Shown here piece by piece: positions 26,881-36,366 of a stretch of 64,000 bases of DNA. Below the pieces are notes generated by a model. The model had not been told where the DNA came from. It did not search any database and saw only the letters and a list, made by a program, of their open reading frames with translations. Within the stretch, counting starts at the first letter, position 1. Each line of letters opens with the position of its first letter. Source of the stretch: Kosakonia sacchari (GTDB taxonomy: Bacteria > Pseudomonadota > Gammaproteobacteria > Enterobacterales > Enterobacteriaceae); assembly GCA_900109485.1 (NCBI GenBank), contig FOAY01000006.1, positions 124,001-188,000 of the forward strand, in the 5' to 3' direction. The position numbers and the translations under genes were made by a program.

Positions 26881-27421
26881 TCCACGTGATTCGTCTTATT
26901 TTCATGGTAATACATTAGGTAGCCTGATTTATTAACATTCGCCCCGGATGGGGCGATGGGCATTTACTGCATTACGAGTAGAACAGACACAAGAATAACG
27001 TTAAGGCCCTATTAATATCAGGGAGAATTCTTCGCTGTGGCGGCTATGTTTTTTTTCTCGCTGCCGCTTTGCCCGATCTTTCGCATAGAATGCTCTACGA
27101 CATATTCACTAATTCAACAAGCTGTGTAATGAATGACGAAGCGCAAGAATAGCCACTCAACATCTCCGGCAGGAAGTTGATCGGGCAACAAATGGTGTGC
27201 CGGATAATAAACCCTGCCGCCAGCATAGACGAGAACGTCGTTGGCAAGCAGCATGCCCAGGGAAAAGTTAAATAAATGTTCGATGGCAGGTACCGATCGT
27301 TTCGGTGTCGCACGACGATTGTTCTGTGCGGCAGTAAAAGCTATCAGATGTTACTTAAGGGATAAACGGCAGCGGCGATGGGGAAAGGTCAGAAAAGAAA
27401 GCAGAGGGGCTGGGCAGAAAT
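26881..27421. other. Accessory gap, possible gene remnant
   Basis: About 540 bases with no supported gene. On the minus strand near 27120-27310 one frame reads a hydrophobic stretch (LFNFSLGMLLANDVLVYAGG) without a proper start or ribosome site, suggesting a decayed fragment. I could not assign a family. Confidence 0.3.
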
Positions 27422-27448
27422 AAAAAAAGGGGCAGTTGCGCTGCCCCT
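27422..27448 (-). terminator. Rho-independent terminator of the H-NS-like gene
   Basis: On the minus strand GGGGCAG pairs with CTGCCCC (27429-27435 with 27441-27447) around a five-base loop, followed by seven T residues (27422-27428 as A on plus). It lies nine bases past the stop codon. Confidence 0.92.
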
Positions 27449-27456
27449 GATACATT

Positions 27457-27861
27457 TTAGAGCTCGAAGTCTTCCAGCTTTTTGCCGCCTTCAATGGCTT
27501 TTGCAATCGCTTTCGGCGTACGCCCCTGGCCGGTCCAGGTTTTTTCGCTGCCGTCTTCGTCAATATACTTATATTTAGCAGGGCGAGGCGCACGAACAGA
27601 TTTAGACTTCGTGGTTTGCCCTTTCAGGGAGGATAAAAGCTCGGTTGGATCGATTCCTTCATCCAGCAGTTTTTGACGGAAAGCCGCCAGCTTGGCTTCT
27701 TTCTCTTCTTGTTCTTTGCGAATTGAAGATTCTTCCTCGCGGCGTTCTTCAACGACAACAGACAGTTTCTCAAGCATCTCTTCCAGTGCTTCGAGCGTAA
27801 CTTCACGAGCCTGAACTCTCAGGGTGCGAATGTTATTTAATGATTTTAATGCTTCTGACAT
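27457..27861 (-). CDS. H-NS/StpA-family nucleoid protein (paralogue)
   Basis: 134 aa. N-terminal oligomerisation region [20 protein letters not shown] with a coiled coil to about residue 65. A variable linker follows, then the C-terminal DNA-binding domain with the hook [16 protein letters not shown]. It starts like H-NS ([15 protein letters not shown]) but has a linker and C-terminus ([29 protein letters not shown]) unlike either H-NS or StpA of E. coli. It sits in an AT-rich accessory region, so it is probably an extra xenogeneic silencer, able to mix with H-NS. It has its own terminator. Confidence 0.88.
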   Translation of the reverse strand: MSEALKSLNNIRTLRVQAREVTLEALEEMLEKLSVVVEERREEESSIRKEQEEKEAKLAAFRQKLLDEGIDPTELLSSLKGQTTKSKSVRAPRPAKYKYIDEDGSEKTWTGQGRTPKAIAKAIEGGKKLEDFEL

Positions 27862-28162
27862 AGCGTCACTCCGTGTGCAGAGAAATGTAATTTCTATCGG
27901 AATTAATTTTTAGTGATCATGAGATAAAAATCAATACTGAATTATATTTTTTAGCAAATATAAATTCACTTTTGTAAACATACGCTACCTCATACATGTG
28001 GATAAAGCGAAATTTAGCCAGCGATATACGGGAAAAGACCATATCCTTTAAGGGTTATTTTAATGTTGAGCCGCAGTTAATGCCGCCTGGCTTGTTGAGG
28101 AAATAATGTGCAACTCACCGTTTTTTCATCCATACAAAGGTAAGATTGCTCCCAAAAGCCCG
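27862..28162. other. AT-rich promoter region of the H-NS-like gene
   Basis: 300 bases, very AT-rich from 27895 to 27990, where the promoter of the H-NS paralogue must lie. No RNA gene or repeat was identified. Such curved AT tracts are typical self-silencing sites for this family. Confidence 0.4.
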
Positions 28163-28456
28163 TCATTCCATGTTTAGCGCCTGTTTCAACCGATGAAAAT
28201 TATCTCTGAAGAGGCGTGTTTTCTCTTTCTTGTTGGTAGTTTCGTCAACAGCGATTTCAGCACTGCTGAATGTTTCGTTAAACATTACCACATATTGATG
28301 GCTCAGATTCCGACACAATAAGTAGCTAAGGAATTTCGCCCGCGTCAAACATTGTTGAGAATAATCCCGATCCGTCGCCAGTACGGCGCGTTCCAGCTCA
28401 TAGCGGAAATCAAAGAAATCCACTTTGTTGACGGTCATATGTGGTTTTTTCTTCAT
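28163..28456 (-). CDS. Hypothetical 97-aa protein next to BamA paralogue
   Basis: Starts MKKKPHMTVNKVDFF with AAGGA five bases before the ATG. No signal peptide or membrane span. It is basic, aromatic-rich and mainly helical, with two cysteines. I do not recognise a family. It lies 41 bases downstream of the BamA-like gene on the same strand, so the two probably share a transcript. Confidence 0.6.
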   Translation of the reverse strand: MKKKPHMTVNKVDFFDFRYELERAVLATDRDYSQQCLTRAKFLSYLLCRNLSHQYVVMFNETFSSAEIAVDETTNKKEKTRLFRDNFHRLKQALNME

Positions 28457-28497
28457 ACCATCCTTTTTTATTCTGTCAGGTAATGGCGTATGCCGCG

Positions 28498-30921
28498 TTA
28501 CCAGGTTTTGCCAATATTAAACTGGAACTGTTCGGTTTTATCGTTCGCATATTTTTTTAAAGGCTGGGCATAAGAGAAGACCAGCGGTCCCAGCGGCGAC
28601 ATCCACTGTAAGGCGATACCTGCGGAAAAACGGATATCATAAGGATCGCTGTAATCTGGCAGACCCGCTGCCAGCGTTTGTGCCGTGTTATGCCAGGAGG
28701 TACTCCAGACCGTTCCGGCATCGACGAATAATGAGGTGCGCAAGCTGTCGGCATATTTATCGCTGACAAATGGCGTCGGGACGATAAATTCGCTGTTCAG
28801 CACCACCATCGCATTTCCGCCCACCGCATCATCTGAGTTTTCCAGCGGGCACCCGCTATAGCTACTTTCTGATCCGTTACAGCGGTAATAAGCCGATTTT
28901 GGTCCAATAGTATTTGAGGAAAAGCCGCGGACGGACGACGATCCGCCAGCGTAGAAGTTGTCATAAAACGGCACTTCTTTACCATTCAGCCCGCCGGCAT
29001 ATCCTGCACGCAGACGTTCCATCCACACCCAGTTTTTATCGCTGTTTAATGGCAGATACTGCGCGCTGTCGAAACTGATTTTGTAATAGCTGTTATCGGA
29101 ACCCGGAATGGTTATTTTGCCGGTTAAGCTGCTTTTATTACCGGAACGGGGGAAAAAGCCGCGATCCAGCGAGTTATAGCTCCAGCCCAGCGAGGCAAAG
29201 AAGTCATTGGCGCTATATTCCGCGTTGCTGTCTTCATCTTTGCTCACCACTTTAGGGTAGATACCGCGTGAATTAAGGTAATTCCAGGTGGTGAGCTCCG
29301 GTTCCATATTGGTTAATCGGTTATGGACATAATCCAGCCCGAGATTGACCGTATTATTTTCGCTGACCGGGAAGCCCATATTCCCGCTGAGGCCATAACT
29401 TTGCTGATTGTAGCTACCGGTGTCGGCATCAGTGGCATCGTAACTGTTATAGAAAATTTTGCCGCCGAGGCTTACCCCATCAACAGTGAAATAAGGATCG
29501 GTGACGCCCAGTTCAATATAAGACTGGTAACTGCTGCGCGTACCGTTAAAACTGACGGTGTTGCCGGTGCCGAGCCAGTTATCCTGTGAGACGCCCAACT
29601 GGTAACTGATACCGCTATCTGTGCCGTAGCCGAGGCCGACATTAAAAGAGCCGGTATTACGCTCCTTCACTTTATATTCGACATCCACCTGATCCGGCTG
29701 GCCGGGAACCGGTGTGATATGGCTCTCCACGGTTTCGAAATAGCCGGTGCGTTCCAGCCGCGCTTTCCCCTGTTGCACTTTCTCATCATTCAGCCATGCG
29801 CCTTCCATCTGGCGCATTTCCCGGCGCAGTACTGAATCGCGGGAGGTATCGTGGCCGGAAAAACGGATCTGGCGTACTGAGTAGCGACGTCCGGCATTGA
29901 CATTAATCCGCAACGTGACGCTACGGTTTTTGTCGTCAATCTCCGGCACAGTTTTGACCTGCGGCCAGGCATAACCATCCTTGCCGTACAGTTTTTTGAT
30001 CGCCTCTTCGACGCGGGTAATACTCGCAGCGCTATAAGTTTGTCCTTGCAGCGTGTGCGCCAGCGCATCCACCTCTGCATTGCGCTGTGCCAGCTCGCCG
30101 TTCACCAGTGTGCTGACGACCTGATAGCGCTCACCCTCGGAAATATTCAACGTGATATACAGCGATTTTTTATCCGGCGTCATACTGACCTGGCTGGAGT
30201 TAATCGCAAAACGCGCAAACCCACGATCGAGATAATAGCTGCGGATAGTCTCGATATCGGCTTCAAGTTTTTGCTTCTGGTATTTCTGATCGCCAAGCAC
30301 ATTCCACCACGGTACTTGATCGTGTAATTGCAACTGATCCAGCAAGGTCTGATCGCTGAATGCATGGTTGCCAATAATATTAATCTGGACGATTTTGGCA
30401 GAAAGCCCTTCCTGAAAAACAAATTTCACATCAACGCGATTGCGCGGTAATGGCGTTACCACGGAATGAACCTGAGCGCTGTATTTCCCCACGCTGTAAT
30501 AAAAATCCTGCAACGCTTTTTCTATTTCCGAAAGGTTATTGCGATCCAGCGCTGAGCCTTCCTGAATACCATTGGCACGCAGATTTTCTTTGAGCACATC
30601 ATCTTTTATCGCTTTATTTCCGGCGAAGCTAATCTGTGCGATTGTTGGGCGTTCTTTGACCTTTACCAGCAATGTCTCGCCATCGCGCAGGATCTGCACA
30701 TTATCGAAACTGCCGCTGGCGTACAGCGCACGTACCGATTCGCTGATATCGTCATTGGTGACATCTTCACCCGCCTTGATCGGCATACTGAGCAGTGCTG
30801 CCCCAACGGTAACGCGCTGCAAGCCTTCAAACTGAATATCATTGATTTTCAAAGAGGTGGCGGCATGCAAAGCGCAAGGAGACAATAATAAACCGGCGAT
30901 GATATTGTATTTTTTAAGCAT
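28498..30921 (-). CDS. Second BamA: full-length outer-membrane assembly factor paralogue
   Basis: 807 aa (E. coli BamA is 810). Signal peptide 1-20 (ending CALHA), five POTRA domains (about 22-420; [47 protein letters not shown]) and a 16-strand Omp85 barrel. The conserved L6 motif is intact ([15 protein letters not shown]) and the barrel ends in [10 protein letters not shown]. Canonical bamA lies between rseP and skp; here the neighbours are an unknown small gene, an H-NS paralogue and a FepA-like receptor, so this is an extra copy. Extracellular loop sequences and the POTRA 4 region differ most from E. coli BamA. Confidence 0.93.
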   Translation of the reverse strand: MLKKYNIIAGLLLSPCALHAATSLKINDIQFEGLQRVTVGAALLSMPIKAGEDVTNDDISESVRALYASGSFDNVQILRDGETLLVKVKERPTIAQISFAGNKAIKDDVLKENLRANGIQEGSALDRNNLSEIEKALQDFYYSVGKYSAQVHSVVTPLPRNRVDVKFVFQEGLSAKIVQINIIGNHAFSDQTLLDQLQLHDQVPWWNVLGDQKYQKQKLEADIETIRSYYLDRGFARFAINSSQVSMTPDKKSLYITLNISEGERYQVVSTLVNGELAQRNAEVDALAHTLQGQTYSAASITRVEEAIKKLYGKDGYAWPQVKTVPEIDDKNRSVTLRINVNAGRRYSVRQIRFSGHDTSRDSVLRREMRQMEGAWLNDEKVQQGKARLERTGYFETVESHITPVPGQPDQVDVEYKVKERNTGSFNVGLGYGTDSGISYQLGVSQDNWLGTGNTVSFNGTRSSYQSYIELGVTDPYFTVDGVSLGGKIFYNSYDATDADTGSYNQQSYGLSGNMGFPVSENNTVNLGLDYVHNRLTNMEPELTTWNYLNSRGIYPKVVSKDEDSNAEYSANDFFASLGWSYNSLDRGFFPRSGNKSSLTGKITIPGSDNSYYKISFDSAQYLPLNSDKNWVWMERLRAGYAGGLNGKEVPFYDNFYAGGSSSVRGFSSNTIGPKSAYYRCNGSESSYSGCPLENSDDAVGGNAMVVLNSEFIVPTPFVSDKYADSLRTSLFVDAGTVWSTSWHNTAQTLAAGLPDYSDPYDIRFSAGIALQWMSPLGPLVFSYAQPLKKYANDKTEQFQFNIGKTW

Positions 30922-31122
30922 GAAAGTTTCGTCTAAGAGATATTTTCAAAGAGAACGGCTGCGAATAGAAATGCAGGATTGCATTTAATCATGGGGAAAT
31001 AATGGAGAAAGCATGGATATACACCGCAGGTGAAAATAATATGCGTACGTGGAACTTTAATTGAATATCAATATCGAAAGGTTGTCTGCGAGAAGTGTAA
31101 TATTGTTTTCAACTTTTCTATT

Positions 31123-31159
31123 AAAAAAAAGCCCCCTTCCTGAACGGGGGGGAAGGGGG
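31123..31159 (-). terminator. Strong minus-strand terminator upstream of the BamA paralogue
   Basis: CCCCCTTCC (31132-31140) pairs with GGAAGGGGG (31151-31159); on the minus strand the stem is followed by C and eight T residues. It ends a minus-strand transcript coming from 31160-31547, which contains no recognised protein gene. Confidence 0.9.
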
Positions 31160-31547
31160 AAGAGTCTATTAGGAATGATGTCCTCTGCACTCAACAAAGG
31201 ACGCTGAGACAATAACAAATAATGCGTCAGTTAAAATGAAGAAAACATGGATAATATATGTATGAAAAAAGCGAGGGGCGCCGGACATAAAGTCATTAGG
31301 CAAGGAAATCTTTAATAAAGAATGCAGTAAAGGGAAATCCCCCCTCCACCGCATGGCTGCGGTTGGGATTTGGAAGGGGGGATGGAGTACTACTTTTATG
31401 AAGGAGTGGTATTACACCACAGTTGATTTCTGCTGGATCCATTCCCGCCGAACTCAACTGAGCTAATAATAAACCTGCATCGTGAAAGGATTATGCAGAA
31501 GCGATGAAGATTTTGTCATCATATATAACAGAGCGGATTTAGCGCGC
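31160..31547 (-). other. Possible structured transcript between two minus-strand terminators
   Basis: Bounded by the FepA-like gene terminator (31548-31580) and the terminator at 31123-31159. Near 31339-31382 ATCCCCCCTCC and GGAAGGGGGGAT can pair around an inner stem CCGCA/TGCGG. Minus-strand and plus-strand ORFs here are below 62 codons and lack ribosome sites. A small RNA is possible; no family was recognised. Confidence 0.35.
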
Positions 31548-31580
31548 AAAAAAGCCGGAAACGTAAACGGTTCCGGCTTT
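31548..31580 (-). terminator. Rho-independent terminator of the FepA-like receptor gene
   Basis: AAAGCCGGAA and TTCCGGCTTT arms around CCGTTTACG on the minus strand, ending in six T residues. It begins 10 bases after the receptor stop codon. Confidence 0.92.
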
Positions 31581-31590
31581 GATAGCGATA

Positions 31591-33849
31591 TCAGAAATGT
31601 GTGTTCACGCTAACATAAAAGGTGCGTCCGGATTCGTTATACGTTTCTGCGCCTGCGCCATACAGATAAGCACCGGTGGTGCTGTTGCCGGTGGTTTGCG
31701 CATTACCGGCGCGGTAGTGGCGGATATCAAAGATATTGTCCACGCCGCCGGTCAGGCTCAGGTTTTTGTTCACCGTCCAGGTCGAGCTCAGGCCGACCAC
31801 GCTGTAAGGGCTGACTTCATTCAGCTCGCTGCCGGAAACCGCTTCGCCTTTATAGTTGAAGCGTTTGGGTTTCTGACGTCCGTACCAGGTAAAGGTGCTT
31901 TGCAGCGACAAGTCATCGCGTACCTGCCAGGCCAGCGTCGAGTTCAGGGTAAATTGCGGGATCACTGACAGGCGATCGCCGGTAGTTTTGTTCTTGCTTT
32001 GCAGCATCCACGTCATATTGTTGCTCCAGTTGACACTTTCGCTGACCGGAACATTCAGCGTGCCTTCCAGCCCTTCGACTAACGCTTTTGGCACGTTTTC
32101 CCACTGATAAATATTGGTGGTGCCATTGCTGGCGGTACCGACGGCGGAATAACCGGATTCGATCTTGTTGTGGTAATCGTTGCGGAAGTAAGTAATGCCG
32201 CCCTGGAAGCCGTTGTGTTTGTACTCGATGCCGATCTCTTTGTTAACGCTGGTCTCGGCTTTCAGATCGCTGTTACCCATCAGATAACAGGCTGAGCTGC
32301 TGGCATAGCATCCCTGGCCATTACTGTAGAGGATGTAGTTCGGGTTGAGCTGATAAAGATTCGGTGCTTTATAGGCGCGTGCAATCCCCAGTTTCAACGT
32401 CCAGTCTTCCGCCAGCCCTTGCGACAGGTTCAGCGACGGGCTCCAGTTGTTGCCGACAATCGAATGGTGATCGAAACGCAGCGCCGGGGTCAGCATGGTG
32501 CTGTCGGTAAGGGCGATATTGTCTTCGGTAAACAGCGAGAAGATCTCCGCGCTGGAGTAAGGGCTGCGGTTGGTGCTGCTGACGCCATCAATCGATCCGT
32601 AAGAGAGCGACTGGGTTGTCGAAACGCCATCTTTCATGCGCTGCTGGTTCCACTCGGTGCCGATAGTCAGGTTCTGATCGACACCCAGCGTAAACGGGAT
32701 GTTGACCTCGCTGTGCAGCAACACATCGGAAAGATCAATATCGAAGAATTTATCGCTGGAGAAGATCCCTTCCGTGCCGCCCGCCAACCCCTCGCCGAGC
32801 CGCGAGTTGCGGGTGTGTTCATACTGGGCGTAAGTGTTGGTTGTCACACCATTGTCCCAGCCGCCGGTCCAGGTTACGCCCCAGTTCTGGCGGTAAAGGC
32901 GGTTGGTCTCTTTGCCATACATACTTTTCACCAGCGTGCTGGTGTTGGTGTTCTGCGTATCGCCTGCGTACAGGTTGCCCTGACGGCTGTAGCCGGATTC
33001 AAACTCCAGTGCCTGCATCGGGGCGAATTCCCAGCGCACTTTGCCGTGGATATCTTTATTGATCGCCCCTTCACGGCCAGCCGGGTAGGAACCGGCGTAG
33101 GAGCCGGTGCGTGCGGCTTCGTGGCCGGAGTTGATGTCCTGCGCGTCGGCCTGGGTTTTGCTCAGGTTGCCCCACAAATTAAAGCTGACGGTATCGTAAA
33201 GCGGGCCGTTCAGGCTGAAGTTGGTGCGTTTTGTCGAACCCTCTTTGCGATGCTGCGGCGCATTCAGATAGGTGTTCCACGAACCGTGCCATTCGCCGGT
33301 GGTAGGTTTGGTGATGATATTCACCACGCCGCCCATCGCACCGTTGCCGTAGCGCGCGGCGGCCGGGCCACGGATCACATCGATACGTTCGATCATTTCC
33401 GCCGGTACCCAGTTGCTGTCGCCACGGCTGTCACGATCGCCACGCCAGCCATAGCGCACCGAGTTACGGCTGGTCACCGGTTTGCCATCCACCAGAATCA
33501 GCGTGTTTTCCGGCCCCATACCGCGGATGTCGATCTGGCGGTTATTACCGCGCTGGCCGCTGGTGGAGTTGCCGGTCAGGTTGACGCCAGGCTGCGTGCG
33601 GATAAGTTCAGAGACATCGCGGGCGGGTGGGTGTTTGCGGATTTGTTCGGCGGTGATGGTGGAAACGCCGGAAGCCTGCAACGTCTGCTTGGCGGCGGTC
33701 ACCACCAGCGTATCTTCCTGCGTTTTGGCTGTCTCCGTCGCAGTTTGGTCAGAAGTATTACTGGTGTCAGCGGCCTGTACCGGAAGCGCCAGACCCCACA
33801 GCGCCGCGTGAATCAGCATAGCCAGTGGGTAATGCGAAGCGTGTTTCAT
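31591..33849 (-). CDS. FepA-like TonB-dependent catecholate siderophore receptor
   Basis: 752 aa. Signal peptide 1-26 (ending VQAA), TonB box DTLVVTA near residues 46-52, plug domain (GNNRQIDIRGMGPENTLIL, GPAAARYGNGAMGGVVNIIT) and a 22-strand barrel ending in VSVNTHF. It is close to E. coli FepA along the whole length, including GWDNGVTTNTYAQYEHTRNS. It stands apart from fes, ent and fepBDGC genes, so it is probably a FepA/IroN/PfeA-type paralogue for enterobactin or related catecholates, not fepA itself. A Fur-like site lies upstream. Confidence 0.92.
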   Translation of the reverse strand: MKHASHYPLAMLIHAALWGLALPVQAADTSNTSDQTATETAKTQEDTLVVTAAKQTLQASGVSTITAEQIRKHPPARDVSELIRTQPGVNLTGNSTSGQRGNNRQIDIRGMGPENTLILVDGKPVTSRNSVRYGWRGDRDSRGDSNWVPAEMIERIDVIRGPAAARYGNGAMGGVVNIITKPTTGEWHGSWNTYLNAPQHRKEGSTKRTNFSLNGPLYDTVSFNLWGNLSKTQADAQDINSGHEAARTGSYAGSYPAGREGAINKDIHGKVRWEFAPMQALEFESGYSRQGNLYAGDTQNTNTSTLVKSMYGKETNRLYRQNWGVTWTGGWDNGVTTNTYAQYEHTRNSRLGEGLAGGTEGIFSSDKFFDIDLSDVLLHSEVNIPFTLGVDQNLTIGTEWNQQRMKDGVSTTQSLSYGSIDGVSSTNRSPYSSAEIFSLFTEDNIALTDSTMLTPALRFDHHSIVGNNWSPSLNLSQGLAEDWTLKLGIARAYKAPNLYQLNPNYILYSNGQGCYASSSACYLMGNSDLKAETSVNKEIGIEYKHNGFQGGITYFRNDYHNKIESGYSAVGTASNGTTNIYQWENVPKALVEGLEGTLNVPVSESVNWSNNMTWMLQSKNKTTGDRLSVIPQFTLNSTLAWQVRDDLSLQSTFTWYGRQKPKRFNYKGEAVSGSELNEVSPYSVVGLSSTWTVNKNLSLTGGVDNIFDIRHYRAGNAQTTGNSTTGAYLYGAGAETYNESGRTFYVSVNTHF

Positions 33850-34070
33850 GCCATATTCCCTGTATTTTTATGTGTGCGGTTCTCGCTTTTTTCGGGCGTA
33901 GTGACGCCTCCCTGAGCCGTGGCATAAAAAAGAGAATACATGCCCGGACTGCGGCGGTTATCTGCGTCATTAAATGAGTAAAAAACGAGAGGGATTATTT
34001 GCACGATGGGGAAAACGTTATTCGCCAGAGAATCCTCATCATGCGGGAATGACGTTAATGGAAATGAAAT

Positions 34071-34088
34071 TTATTATCAAGATAATAA
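34071..34088. promoter_or_regulatory. Fur-box-like palindrome of the FepA-like gene
   Basis: TTATTATC-AA-GATAATAA is a perfect 8-bp dyad built from GATAAT units, as in the Fur consensus. It lies about 220 bases upstream of the receptor start codon, inside the AT-rich 33850-34271 gap. It predicts iron-repressed transcription. No other gene in the gap competes, although the divergent LysR end (34272) is also close. Confidence 0.65.
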
Positions 34089-34271
34089 CTATTCAAAATT
34101 TACAAATTTAAATATTGTTTAAAATCAAACAATTATAAATATATTGTTGAGTTCAATTGAACGATAAATAAATAATAAAAGATAAAAAATCACTGTTAAT
34201 CCATAATACTTTCAAATTTTCTTCATTATTAACTTTGTTATTCGTTGAGTCACGAAAATAATATACCGACA

Positions 34272-35177
34272 TTAGCGGCTAACATTTTTCGGGAAACTCT
34301 CCAGCAGCCAGTCAATAAAAACCCGCAGGCGATGCGTAACATGGCGGTTTTGCGGATAGACCACATGGAAAGGGTAGGGCGCGGGACGCCACGGGCGCAA
34401 AATTTCTACCAGCGCGCCGCTCTTCAGTGCGCTTTCCAGCGCATAACTGAAGGTCTGAATAATCCCCAGCCCGGCCAGACCGGCGGCCAGATGGGCGTTA
34501 CTCTCGTTTACGCCGATGCGGTGATCGACCTTGATTTCACACTTTTCACCGTCGCGCTCAAAACGAAGGGGGAAGGCTCTGCCGGTTTGTGGCGACAGAT
34601 AACTCACCAGCCGGTGGCCGTTTTTCAGCTCATCCGGATAGGCGGGCGTGCCAAAGGCTTTCAGATACGCAGGCGTGGCGCAGGTCAGCAGCGTTGCGGC
34701 GCCAATCTGGCGGGCGATCAGCGAGGAGTTATCCAGCGGGCCGCCGCGGATCACGCAGTCCACGTTGTCGCTGATCAGATCCACCGTGCGGTCAGAAACG
34801 CCAAGATCGATACGGATATCCGGGTAGCGCGCCAGAAACTCCGGCAGCGCCGGGATCAGCACATCGCGCGCCGTGGAGCCGCCGACGTCAATACGCAACT
34901 GACCCCGCGGATGGCTGCGCACGCTGCTAAAGGAGGTATCGATATCCTCCAGATCGCGCAGAATGCGCGCGGTCTTGTCGTAATAGTCGCGCCCTTCCGG
35001 CGTCACCGTCACCCGGCGGGTGGTACGCTGCAACAACCGCACGCCGAGGTGCGCTTCCAGTTCCTGCACCAGTTTACTCAGCGTGGCGTTGGGCATCTCC
35101 AGTGAATCTGCCGCCCGGGTAAAATTCCCGGCTTCCACTACGCGGGCAAAAGCCCGTATTGCCTGCAACTGATCCAT
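34272..35177 (-). CDS. LysR-family transcriptional regulator (divergent from SDR)
   Basis: 301 aa from the ATG at 35177 (AGGGGA six bases upstream), reading MDQLQAIRAFARVVEAGNFT. N-terminal winged helix-turn-helix, then a LysR substrate-binding domain (GRDYYDKTARIL, RIDVGGSTARDVLIPALPEF). It belongs to the CrgA/DmlR-like group. It is divergent from the SDR oxidoreductase across a 167-base gap, the classical arrangement for a regulator and its target. Confidence 0.9.
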   Translation of the reverse strand: MDQLQAIRAFARVVEAGNFTRAADSLEMPNATLSKLVQELEAHLGVRLLQRTTRRVTVTPEGRDYYDKTARILRDLEDIDTSFSSVRSHPRGQLRIDVGGSTARDVLIPALPEFLARYPDIRIDLGVSDRTVDLISDNVDCVIRGGPLDNSSLIARQIGAATLLTCATPAYLKAFGTPAYPDELKNGHRLVSYLSPQTGRAFPLRFERDGEKCEIKVDHRIGVNESNAHLAAGLAGLGIIQTFSYALESALKSGALVEILRPWRPAPYPFHVVYPQNRHVTHRLRVFIDWLLESFPKNVSR

Positions 35178-35344
35178 ACATTTCCCCTTTACTGGTACAA
35201 GCTGATTATACACAACGGTGAATAGTCATTTTCATTTTTCGCTATTTTTCAATAAAAACGCCAGCGCTACAGTACAGCCATACCGAAGACGTCAGCCCGG
35301 CTGACCGTTGGTAAACCCTAAAACCCAAACTGAGGAACAGAAAA

Positions 35345-36094
35345 ATGACGAAACAACTGAGCGGAAAAATTGCCCTTGTCACTGGCGGCACCAGCGGCAT
35401 CGGCCTGGCAACGGCGAAAGAACTGGTAGCCCAGGGCGCACGCGTCTTTATCACCGGCCGTCGGCAGAAAGCGCTGGATGCCGCAGTCGCTGAAGTCGGT
35501 GGCAGCGTAACCGGCATTCGTGCGGATGCGTCCGTTCCGGCGGATCTCGACGCGGTGTATGCGCAAATCGCCAAAAGCGCCGGGCGACTGGACATCCTCC
35601 ACGCCAACGCCGGGGGCGGCGATATGTTGCCGCTGGGGTCGATTACCGAAGAGCATTTCGACCGTATTTTTGCCACCAACGTACGCGGCGTGCTGTTTAC
35701 CGTACAGAAAGCGCTGCCGTTACTGGTGAATGGCGCATCGGTTGTGCTGACGGGTTCTACCGTGTCGATCAAAGGGACCGCCAACTTCAGCGTCTACAGC
35801 GCCAGTAAAGCCGCCGTGCGTAACTTTGCCCGCTCGTGGTCGCTGGATCTGCAAGGCCGCGGTATCCGCGTCAACGTGGTCAGCCCTGGCCCCATCCGCA
35901 CACCGGGTCTTGGCGATTTAGTCCCGGATGAACACCGTCAGGGGCTGTTTGACGCGCTGGCCGCGCAAGTCCCACTGGGCCGTCTTGGCGAACCGGAGGA
36001 GGTCGGCAAAGTGGTGGCTTTCCTCGCGTCGGATGCCTCCAGCTTTATCAACGGCATAGAGCTGTTTGTTGATGGCGGTATGGCGCAAATCTGA
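35345..36094 (+). CDS. Short-chain dehydrogenase/reductase
   Basis: 249 aa classical SDR. NAD(P)-binding motif TGGTSGIG near residue 14, NAG-type motif HANAGG near 87, catalytic Ser in GSTVS, and YSASK (Tyr/Lys) near 151-155; PGPIRTPG follows. GAGGAA lies about eight bases before the ATG. The substrate is unknown. Probably controlled by the divergent LysR gene. Confidence 0.92.
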   Translation: MTKQLSGKIALVTGGTSGIGLATAKELVAQGARVFITGRRQKALDAAVAEVGGSVTGIRADASVPADLDAVYAQIAKSAGRLDILHANAGGGDMLPLGSITEEHFDRIFATNVRGVLFTVQKALPLLVNGASVVLTGSTVSIKGTANFSVYSASKAAVRNFARSWSLDLQGRGIRVNVVSPGPIRTPGLGDLVPDEHRQGLFDALAAQVPLGRLGEPEEVGKVVAFLASDASSFINGIELFVDGGMAQI

Positions 36095-36095
36095 T

Positions 36096-36250
36096 GGTCA
36101 ACGCCCTTTATTACTGCTCAGCGTGCTGCTGGGATTGAGCGGTTTGACGCAGGCCGCCGGGATCAAAACAGCCGGAATCGATCTCGCGAAGGCGTGCGTT
36201 ACGACGTGGCGCAACAACATACTGACGATCCGCGCGGCAAAGTGGCCTGA
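36096..36250 (+). pseudogene. Possible frameshifted remnant of a small exported protein
   Basis: Directly after the SDR stop, one frame reads RPLLLLSVLLGLSGLTQAAG, a typical signal peptide, then continues KTAGIDLA. After a frame change near 36185 another frame reads REGVRYDVAQQHTDDPRGKVA and stops at 36248-36250. No start codon with a ribosome site is seen. I cannot name the family; this is a low-confidence call. Confidence 0.25.
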
Positions 36251-36366
36251 GCCGCGCCGCCCGGCGTTTTGCCATTTTCAGCAATAGTTACGCCATTTAA
36301 GTTGGTTGTGATTTCTGCCGTTCCCTCACATCGTGACGCGAATCAGTGCAGAGAGTGTATGAGTGA

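Noticed and set aside
32419-33915. 498-codon plus-strand ORF opposite the FepA-like gene
   Set aside because: Antisense to a receptor gene with clear family motifs; no domain or ribosome site of its own.
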